A DNA stretch of 64,000 nucleotides, from NCBI GenBank assembly GCA_950295325.1, contig OX485806.1, positions 22,692,001 to 22,756,000 on the forward strand. The letters run 5' to 3'. Under the pieces are notes generated by a model, which did not search any database, was not told where the DNA came from, and saw nothing but the letters and a program-made list of their open reading frames with translations. Both the position numbers and the translations under genes were made by a program. Below are positions 57,178 to 64,000 of this stretch, one piece after another. Position 1 is the stretch's first letter, and every line of letters starts with the position of its first letter. This DNA comes from Polytrichum commune (Eukaryota > Streptophyta > Polytrichopsida > Polytrichales > Polytrichaceae).

Positions 57178-57391
57178 AATAAAATTTTCCTTTGGTAGTG
57201 TCAGCGGAAAACCCGGATCTGGATCCGAGAAATCCGGGAGACCGGGGGTAGTTAGGGTTTTCTTGAGCGGCGGCCGCTTGGGCCGCCGCCCTCAGTTTAG
57301 GGATTTTTGAGCCTCTACTTAAGGCTGAATAAGGAGCTTGGGGGGGTTCCTTCTCCATTGTTGTATTGTGGTTACTCCTACCCCGAATAAA
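57178..57391 (+). terminator. Polyadenylation signals of element J
   Basis: AATAAA at 57178-57183 and again at 57386-57391, the latter after a TTGTTGTATTGTGG stretch typical of plant far-upstream elements. Confidence 0.5.
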
Positions 57392-57539
57392 TGTCTTTGC
57401 TTCTCACCCCTTGACTTCTCTTGATTGATGTGTGTGTGAATGACCCGGAGATCGTTAGTGGAAGAGAAAGGGAGGGCATGAATGATAGGAGTTCCGGATA
57501 GGACATGAGAGAGGAGACCCGGATCAGATCCGGTTACCG

Positions 57540-58035
57540 CCTTGTAGATCCTCTCTGAGTGTAGTGGGAGGGAAACCTCACTAATCCGGTAGGTTGGGTA
57601 TCGTCTAGGTGGGATAGCCGCTGGGAAGATTGGATGAGATCCGGAAGGAATCCGGACTTACGCCAATCTGATCTTCTGAAGAGGTCCCACCGTCCTTAGA
57701 CGGACCTGCCCGGATTAGTGGTACGGATCGCCTAGTTATCTCAGATTGAGTAGAATCCAAGGTAAAGGTAGCCGGACAGATCCGTCGGACGGAGAAGGAG
57801 AGGTCCGGATCAGTAAGGATTCCGATAGGAGGCCACCTCCGGAGTGCAGTAGGAAGAGATCCTCATTGTTCCGAATGCCTGGGTAACGTCCATGTGAGAT
57901 AGCCGTCGTTAGGACTGGGCAAGATCCGGAAGGTGCCGGACTTACGCCATCCGACCTTCTGAAGAGGTCTCACAGTCTTTGGACGGGGTAATCCGGAAAG
58001 TGGTACGGGTCACCTACTCATCCCGTCGAGTTAGA
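57540..58035 (+). repeat. Duplicated module of about 250 bp in element J
   Basis: Two diverged copies (about 57550-57760 and 57840-58035) share GATAGCCG, AAGATCCGGAAGG-like, CTTACGCCA, CTTCTGAAGAGGTC and GTGGTACGG in the same order. No coding signal. Confidence 0.75.
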
Positions 58036-58489
58036 TTTCCGGTTGGAATCCAGACTCCTCTGGCCACTTTGGTCCCAAGAAACAATCCAGATCTCTCTAC
58101 GTGACCTGCCAGGACGGACCTGATCAATCCGGATTGGTTGTGAGGGAGTTTCCGGATTCTAACCTTATCAAGGACGTCTTCACCGGAAGAAACCAATTAT
58201 TCTAGAGGGTAGACGTAAAGGGGTGGGTAAGTATTATAAAGAGGACCTAGAAATAACATCCGGAGAGGTACCCTCCGGAAAAAGGCTAAGAATGTCCCCA
58301 AAGACCAAATATCCGGAAATTAGGATTTCCGGAAATTTGGCTAAGGAAGAAGAAATAAGCAGGTACGGAGAGTTTTAGACCTCCTACACTTCACAGAATC
58401 CCTGGACGATACTAAGGTCACCCGGAAATATCCGGATTTGGAACAAAAACCCGCCAATCCGGAACTTTTGGTGTTTGTGGGTTCCCACA

Positions 58490-59010
58490 TGTATCTCGAA
58501 GGAAATATATACGAACGCACGTTCGTATATCATTGAACATTTTAGCGCCTACGACTACCTATAAGTAGGTCAACGTGGAGTATTGTGGAATGCTCTATTT
58601 ACGAACGCACGTTCGTAAACCACTCACATCACACAAACTTACGTGCGCCTGTATCTCGAAGGAAATATATACGAACGCACGTTGGTATATAATTGAACAT
58701 TTTATTGCCTATGACTACCTGTAAGTAAATTTACGCGGAGTATGTCTAATGCTCTACTTATGAACGCACGTTCGTAAACCACTCGCATCACACGAACTTA
58801 CGTGCGCCTGTACCTCGAAGGAAATATATACGAACGCACGTTCGTATATAATTGAACATTTTCGTGCCTATGACTACCTGTAAGTAAACCTACGCGGAGT
58901 ATGTCTAATGCTCTAATTACGAACGCACGTTCGTAAACCACTCGCATCACATGTCTGAACATCTTGTGCCTATGCTACCAACTCATCTTTACGAACGTGC
59001 GTTCGTAAAC
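58490..59010. repeat. Right part of the ACGAACGCACGTTCGT array
   Basis: Three units of about 160 bp. Sites at 58511-58526, 58601-58616, 58671-58686 (one mismatch), 58760-58775 (one mismatch), 58830-58845, 58919-58934 and 58991-59006 (centre inverted). Sites alternate between TAT and TAA flanks with spacings of about 90 and 70 bp. Confidence 0.93.
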
Positions 59011-59280
59011 GTCCGATATTTGCGGCAGTATATGTGGGTATGTGCAACCTATTGTGTACCTGGGAGGTATAGGGTGGGCGCACAAGAAAATGGTTTGTAG
59101 TCGTTCCAGTCAGGTCTGTGGAGCGCACACAAAGTTGTGCCGCAGAAAAGAGCTCTGATGTGGGGGAAAGAGCTTTAAGTACCTTCCCCCTGATGGTTCA
59201 AAATCCCTTGGATGCTATTTAAAAAGCGGATTCCCGCCGCCTACTTTGACCTAACAATATGCCATCAGGGTTGTCTATTG
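59011..59280. other. Short spacer without recognised features
   Basis: No ORF. A TATTTAAAA box is present near 59216-59224, but nothing downstream shows what it would drive. Confidence 0.5.
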
Positions 59281-59347
59281 TGTCGTGACGGAGGGTAATC
59301 CCGACATAATGTCGTGCCGTCACGACACGTATCCGTCACGACATTAT
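59281..59347. repeat. Nested inverted repeats built on CGTCACGACA
   Basis: TGTCGTGACGG (59281-59291) pairs with CCGTCACGACA (59317-59327), and ATAATGTCGTG (59307-59317) pairs with CACGACATTAT (59337-59347). Alternative hairpins can form. The right part recurs at 1679-1715. Confidence 0.8.
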
Positions 59348-59502
59348 GCCGGATGTTGTCTTTATCCTGACGGACTTGAATTTTACCGATTTTTTTGTGT
59401 AATTACATTAACCCATTTCTGACACGTAGGATTTACAATGTCCACGTGTGATGACATGTCAGCAAAGTAAAGGTAAAGTGGGGAAAAATTTACTAGAGCC
59501 CG

Positions 59503-60066
59503 TCCGCCCCCCCGTCCGCCTCCGTTCCCAACCCCCGTTCCCCCCCGTCCGCTCCCGTTCACAATCCCCGTTCGCCACCGTTCCCCCCCGTCCGCTCCCG
59601 TTCCCAACCCCGTCCGCTCCCCCCTCTCCCGTCCGCCCCACCCCCCTCCGTCCGCCCCACCCCCCTCCGTCCGCCCCACCCCCGTCCGCTCCCCCCTCTC
59701 CCGTCCGCCCCACCCCCCTCCGTCCGCCCCACCCCCGTCCGCTCCCCCGTCCGCTCCCCCCCCCCTCCGTCCGCTTCCCCGTCCGCCCCCCCGTCCGTCC
59801 GCCCCCCCATCCGCTCCCCCCCTCTGTCCGCTTCCCCGTCCGCTCCACCCCGTCCGTCCGCTCCCCCGTCCGCTCCCTTGTCCGCTCCCCCCCCCCTCCG
59901 TCCGCTTCCCCGTCCGCCCCCCCCGTCCGCTCCCCCTTCCGCTCCCCCGTCCGCTCCCCCCCCCCGTCCGTCCGCTCCCCCCCCCGTCCGTCCGCTCCCT
60001 CGTCCGGTCCCCCCCCCCCCCCCTCCGTCCGCTCCCCGTCCGCTCCCCCCCCCCTTCCGTCCGCTC
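59503..60066 (+). repeat. C-rich simple-repeat tract, CCGTCCGCTCCCC-type units
   Basis: About 560 bp composed of variants of CCCGTCCGCTCCCC, nearly free of A. The minus strand is correspondingly G-rich with many runs of four or more G, so G-quadruplexes (minus) and i-motifs (plus) are possible. Long Pro/Arg or Gly-rich frames across it on both strands result from composition and are not genes. Confidence 0.93.
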
Positions 60067-60085
60067 CCCAGTCCGATTCGAATAC

Positions 60086-60092
60086 TATAAAT
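60086..60092 (+). promoter_or_regulatory. TATA box of the hAT transposase gene
   Basis: TATAAAT about 235 bp before the ATG. The acceptor-like TTTTTATTTGCAG ending at 60308 suggests an intron in the 5' leader; its donor is not clear. Confidence 0.55.
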
Positions 60093-60322
60093 TGAGGGTT
60101 CAAGGTGCCATTTTTGCCTCCATTGACATAGTGTGTCTCAAGTCTTTTGATTCTCCTTTGAGGAGTGAGGATTGAATGCGTGAGACCCGAATGCAGAGGA
60201 TACTTTGTCCAATCTAGTGACTGTGAATTAGGGTTGCCCTTGTGGCACTCTTGAACAGGACCTAGTATGCGATCAAAGTTACTTGCTCTAACTTGTTTTT
60301 ATTTGCAGGTTTTGTTGAAGTC

Positions 60323-62572
60323 ATGCCACGCCGAAATGATGCATGGGATCATTGGTACGAGGATAAGGGGATGGTTCCCGGTAAATCACAAAGGCAGGTT
60401 AAATGTAGGTTTTGCCCGTTCGTCATATCTTACCGAGGAAATAGAATGTTGGCCCACCTTGGTTATAGACCTCCTGTAGGGGGTGCTTGTGATGTTTCCA
60501 CATGTAGGATGGTACCCCCGCATATTAGGGTCTTGTTTGAACATTGCGGAGGCATTGTGCCCTTACATGTAGGCATTGTAAATGAGGACTCTCCGGTGCC
60601 AGATATTGTACCTCTGGAGCCTATTATAGCGGACTCCGTAATTAGTGAAACAGAGCCTTTGCTTATGTCCCAATCCACTCAACATTCTGATGTTGTGATA
60701 TATGGCACACCTCCTCGTGAACTACGTCAACTCAACATAACGGAGGGGTTCAATGTGTCAACAAAACAACTCCTTGATAGAGCATGGGCAACGGCTTTTT
60801 ATGAAGCTAACATTCCTTTCAACATTGTGAGACATCCTGCATTTGTTAATGTTGTGCGTGAAACTGCCCGTCATCGAATGCCAGCCTACACACCACCATC
60901 GTACAATGCCATCCGTACGAAGTTGTTAACTGATAAAAAGGTTGACCTAGATAGGCAAGTGAAGGAGAAGATGGGGAATTCCGTTGAAAAATACGGTGTT
61001 ACAATATGTTGTGATGGATGGGACAACGTGCAAAACCGACCTCTCCTAAACGTTCTCCAATGCGGCACAAAGGGAGATGTTTTCTTGGGTACCATTGATA
61101 CCACGGGAAATCACAAGGATCATGTATACGTTGCTGCTCAAATTCAACCATTTGTGGAAAAGGTTGGTCGACATAATGTGGTCCAGATTTGCACCGACAA
61201 TGCTCCAGTTATGGCCTCCGCTGCTCGCGACTTGATTCAAGCAAATCCCGATCTATATTTTCAAGGATGTGCTGCGCATTGCCTAGATCTCCTCTTAGAA
61301 GATTGGGGGAAGGAGGAATGGGTGAAAAAGTTGGTAAAAAAGGCGCGCCATATTTGTGTTTTTATCAAAAACCATCATGCTTCTCAAGCTATATTCCGGA
61401 GGTTGTCACCAAATCTCTCACTCCGCCTACCTGTAGAGACCCGTTTTGCAACGAACTTCATCATGATAGATCGTCTTCTTCAAGTACGCAATGCTTTGGA
61501 AAGAATGGTGGTTGATGAGGATTGGCCTACTCTAATGCGTGATATGAGGAGGAGATCTCGCACCTCTTACATGAAGGGCTCTGCTGTGCGAAGCTTTATA
61601 CGTTCTGATGGATTCTGGAACACGTGCGAAAATTTCTTGTATATGGTGATCCCGGTTGTTAAAGCTCTTCGTGTATTTGATGGCAAGGCGCCTGCAATGG
61701 GAATGGCTTGGAGGGTCATGCATGATTTACAAACCCATATTCGTGGATTCAGTAAACCTCCATTTCGCTTAAGCCCTGAGCTTGCTGCAAATGCTATGCT
61801 AACGTTTCAAAATAGATGGAGGTTGATGTTGAATGATCTACATTGGGCTGGAGCGATGTTAAATCCGCTTCTACGTGGTTGGGCCCCACTCCATGAGGAT
61901 GAGAATTCGAGGACAATCCTAAATCGAGTTCTTCGCAGGCTTGCTCAAGATGAGGACACTTATGTCCAAATCCTCCACCAGTACCAAGATTTCCTTGAAA
62001 ATCGAGGGCCTTTTGCTGATTCTACAGACCCGAACGGGCATGCCGCACCTCTCCATGAATGGTGGGATGCAATGGGAGGTGGAGCTAAGGCCCTCCAAAC
62101 AATAGCAAGACGTATCCTTGCACAAGTATGTTCCGCATCCGCATGTGAGCGCAATTGGAGCATGTATTCATATGTTCACAACAAGAGTCGCAATCGCTTG
62201 AAGCATAGTCGTGCCGAGGACCTCGTCTACATATATACCAATAGTAGGCTCATTCGACATCGGAGGGGCCCAAGACCTACGCAATGGTACGAATTGAATG
62301 AGGTCCATTCTGACGATGACCTTGACGAAGAAGATGACAACAAAGATGACGTGGATCCAAATGATAGTGCCGGAAATGATGTTGACAACAATGTTGATGA
62401 CATCGACTTTGATTTGGATGACCTCGATTCCGAGAATCATGATTCAGAAGATGAGGATGGCAATGGTAGTGATGGAAACCTTGGGGTGTTTGATTTTGAT
62501 GAACCGGATGTCCCCCAACATAACGACGGAATGCATGACGATCATGAGGGGTCTTGTCACAACCCTTGCTAG
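60323..62572 (+). CDS. hAT family transposase, interrupted near its C-terminus by a solo LTR
   Basis: Cut-and-paste transposase acting on its own element's ends in the nucleus. First ATG at 60323 (MPRRNDAWDHW); the open frame begins earlier, without an ATG. BED-like zinc finger: Cys28, Cys31, His45, with nearby Cys56 and Cys61. A DUF659-type region follows, with VTICCDGWDN (Asp231) and ICTDNAP (Asp292). The hAT C-terminal dimerisation region is near 575-650, with ASACERNWS (Glu609). The spacings 61 and 317 are close to those of Hermes (D180, D248, E572), so the catalytic triad looks present. An acidic Asp/Glu tail follows. 744 codons belong to the gene; the last five residues before the stop at 62570-62572 come from the inserted LTR. 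Confidence 0.9.
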   Translation: MPRRNDAWDHWYEDKGMVPGKSQRQVKCRFCPFVISYRGNRMLAHLGYRPPVGGACDVSTCRMVPPHIRVLFEHCGGIVPLHVGIVNEDSPVPDIVPLEPIIADSVISETEPLLMSQSTQHSDVVIYGTPPRELRQLNITEGFNVSTKQLLDRAWATAFYEANIPFNIVRHPAFVNVVRETARHRMPAYTPPSYNAIRTKLLTDKKVDLDRQVKEKMGNSVEKYGVTICCDGWDNVQNRPLLNVLQCGTKGDVFLGTIDTTGNHKDHVYVAAQIQPFVEKVGRHNVVQICTDNAPVMASAARDLIQANPDLYFQGCAAHCLDLLLEDWGKEEWVKKLVKKARHICVFIKNHHASQAIFRRLSPNLSLRLPVETRFATNFIMIDRLLQVRNALERMVVDEDWPTLMRDMRRRSRTSYMKGSAVRSFIRSDGFWNTCENFLYMVIPVVKALRVFDGKAPAMGMAWRVMHDLQTHIRGFSKPPFRLSPELAANAMLTFQNRWRLMLNDLHWAGAMLNPLLRGWAPLHEDENSRTILNRVLRRLAQDEDTYVQILHQYQDFLENRGPFADSTDPNGHAAPLHEWWDAMGGGAKALQTIARRILAQVCSASACERNWSMYSYVHNKSRNRLKHSRAEDLVYIYTNSRLIRHRRGPRPTQWYELNEVHSDDDLDEEDDNKDDVDPNDSAGNDVDNNVDDIDFDLDDLDSENHDSEDEDGNGSDGNLGVFDFDEPDVPQHNDGMHDDHEGSCHNPC

Positions 62573-63528
62573 GTCCCTTAATAATCTTGCCAATTTTCAA
62601 TTCTAGCAAAGGTTACGAGTCGCTAACCCTTCGCATTCCGCCATGCTAATGGATAGCTCCTCTTACCCCGGACCAATAGTTCATAGGAGGGAACCAACCC
62701 TCCTACTTTGCTTTCGGGACTCACCCCTTAATCGGTAACCCATTTCCCCAATGTGGACTTCCATCCATGGAAGTCCAATCCTATGTTGATCATCGCGTTG
62801 CCGGAGCAACACTACAACAACCCGAACCATACTAGGCAACTATGTCCTCACAATGGGCCAATGCCCATGGAGGCCGTGCCGTTCGGCCTCGGGTGGGTGA
62901 GGCCACACCACCTCACCCATATAAGCCTCTAGGACTCTACACGGAGCCCCTACCCCACCGCCAACCAACCTCTTGTCTCTCTACCAAGAGTTGGGGCCAA
63001 GTGGACATTTTCCCTTAGCTGCTGGGCCTAGAACCCCCCCAGCAGCTTCAGACCATCATAACTTCCTTGTATGATGTCTGATCATAACAACCAACCACTC
63101 CATCCTCATCTACGCTTCACGTAGATGCCGATGGACTCCTCACGTGCCCCATTCGGGCAAGTCTTGAGGAAGTTATGCCTGTTTGAACCTTGGCAGTCCC
63201 GGGAATCACTCCCAGGCACTGCTGTACCAGGGCCCTGTCCCGGGACAGCACCCCACTCAAATGGCCATAACTCCTAGCTCACACCTCCGATTGAGGTGAT
63301 CTTGAGCATTCTAGAATCACCACGCCATGAGCTACGCATAGCTCATGGCCTCACCCTCATGCCTCCTAGTCTTTGTGGGTGGGAGGCGTTCCCAACGCCC
63401 GGGGCCCTCACCCACACTAGGATCACTTGGGCCCTCTCACCAACGGCGCCACAAGTCCCGGGTGTCACTCCGGGGTCCCCCTTGTGCCCATGGTGTTTCG
63501 GCCACTCCTCATGGAGAGGTGCGCGACA
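62555..63528 (-). repeat. Solo family R LTR inside the hAT gene, TSD GGTCT
   Basis: 974 bp, TGTCACAACC to GCGCGACA on the plus strand, flanked by GGTCT at 62550-62554 and 63529-63533. A clean solo LTR left by recombination between the LTRs of an insertion. Its variants are closest to the LTR at 43747-44721. Confidence 0.95.
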
Positions 63529-63533
63529 GGTCT

Positions 63534-64000
63534 ATTGGAGGACCGCCTTTTGAAACTCTCCACATTGGACAAGGGTTTCGCCCTGCCCATAATGTTGCTA
63601 TGGGGGCAAGTGAGAATGTAGGAATTGAAGTAGATTCCTTGCAACCTCGGAGCGATTCTCTTTCTTTTGGTGAAGGTGACAATGTACTACCCGCAAATGA
63701 GCCAACGCACGTTCAACAGGATCCATTTCCAGCCCGAGTACATTCTGAATCCATGGACGCCTCCCTCATATCCAACCATCGTATAGAAGATCAAACACCC
63801 AATGTTCCTGAAATACCTACAACTCGATTCCGTGCTCTTCAAAGAACTGCATCAACCTCTACGGTGCAAGTGCATGCACAAGGTCAACGTCGTCCTCTTA
63901 CTCGAAGTATTGCCAATACTTTTAGATTGGGTGTTTCACGTGCAACTGCGGTGGGTGCTACTTTGGTTGCTATACACAATGTTTCAAGAAATGTTACTAC
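63534..64000 (+). CDS. hAT gene, C-terminal extension beyond the solo LTR
   Basis: Directly after the second GGTCT the reading frame of the transposase continues without a stop for 155 codons to the window edge (IGGPPFETLHIGQGFRP, then Ser/Asp/Glu-rich sequence, then a more basic stretch near TRSIANTFRLG). The unbroken frame supports the view that the gene was intact when the LTR element inserted. This extension is unusual for hAT proteins, which normally end soon after the dimerisation domain; its end and role lie beyond the window. Confidence 0.7.
   Translation, partial: MGGPPFETLHIGQGFRPAHNVAMGASENVGIEVDSLQPRSDSLSFGEGDNVLPANEPTHVQQDPFPARVHSESMDASLISNHRIEDQTPNVPEIPTTRFRALQRTASTSTVQVHAQGQRRPLTRSIANTFRLGVSRATAVGATLVAIHNVSRNVT

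Larger units (their letters stand above)
54381..58489 (+). mobile_element. Element J: 4.1-kb TG...CA element with an ORF, solo-LTR-like
   Basis: It begins TGTGGGAGTCC, ends GGTTCCCACA (7-bp inverted ends TGTGGGA/TCCCACA), and is flanked by TGTAT at 54376-54380 and 58490-58494, inside the palindromic-site array. The ends and 5-bp duplication are LTR-like, but I find no second LTR copy within it and no primer site. It has a TATA-like box (54810-54817), a long ORF (55048-56988) and AATAAA signals (57178-57183, 57386-57391). The sequence is rich in TCCGGA and CCGGAA. Either a very large solo LTR with a gene in it, or a non-autonomous relative. Whether the ORF is whole is uncertain; age not estimable. 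Confidence 0.7.
59281..64000 (+). mobile_element. hAT DNA transposon (BED/DUF659 type), right end outside the window
   Basis: Contains inverted repeats at 59281-59347, a C-rich tract, a TATA box and a hAT transposase gene. The outer left end is not firmly defined: I see no certain terminal inverted repeat or 8-bp duplication, and the window ends before the right end. A related leader fragment at 1679-1933 plus 12843-13077 shows that more than one copy existed. A solo family R LTR sits inside the gene. Confidence 0.75.

Noticed and set aside
59448-60103. Pro/Arg-rich and Gly/Arg-rich frames of over 200 codons on both strands
   Set aside because: They are translations of the CCGTCCGCTCCCC simple repeat. 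Codon content follows from the repeat and no start context or domain is visible.
60293-60322. An earlier start of the hAT protein at 60293
   Set aside because: The codon is TTG and the stretch contains a likely splice acceptor (TTTGCAG). The first ATG is at 60323.

Overview
This is nuclear DNA of a land plant. It has nested LTR retrotransposons whose primer-binding sites are complementary to plant initiator tRNA-Met, a hAT transposase of the BED/DUF659 kind, and a GT-AG intron-containing gene. I cannot place it more precisely; the gypsy polyprotein and the unfamiliar genes would also fit an early-diverging plant lineage. No rRNA or tRNA gene, CRISPR array or bacterial operon is visible.

Layout. 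1-44.7 kb is a pile of fossils of one Ty3/gypsy-like family (called family R here), with LTRs of about 975 bp that start TGTCGCGC and end TTGCGACA when read in coding sense. I count eleven near-complete LTRs and two partial ones. Element alpha (1934-12842, minus) has two identical LTRs and a GTACG target-site duplication, and it split an older C-rich block related to the hAT leader at 59.3-60.1 kb. Copies C (plus), D (plus), E (minus) and F (minus) follow. Copy F was hit by a 2.84-kb solo-LTR-like element H (TSD AGGGT) and then by G (34166-43746), a young gypsy element of a different lineage with one long open polyprotein frame.

44.7-53.4 kb is the most unusual part. A phase-consistent eight-exon gene (45794-51633, plus), missing its 5' end, has a C-terminal half that reads like a beta-class DNA amino-methyltransferase fold. 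Satellite-like arrays of a unit of about 85 bp lie upstream of it (inverted orientation) and inside its largest intron. A third array sits at 19.0-20.9 kb between family R fragments. Two perfect palindromes (30 and 26 bp) follow the gene, then a minus-strand fragment of an unrecognised Cys/His-rich, transposon-like gene.

53.9-59.0 kb is an array of a palindromic site, ACGAACGCACGTTCGT. It is split by element J (54381-58489, TSD TGTAT), which has TGTGGGA/TCCCACA ends, no visible second LTR, and a 646-codon ORF. 59.3-64 kb is a hAT transposon: inverted repeats, a C-rich tract of about 560 bp, a TATA box, and a transposase gene interrupted by a solo family R LTR with a clean GGTCT duplication, beyond which the frame stays open to the window edge.

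Almost everything here is mobile DNA. The candidates for something undescribed are the methyltransferase-like gene with its satellite arrays, the ORF-carrying element J, and the palindromic-site array.
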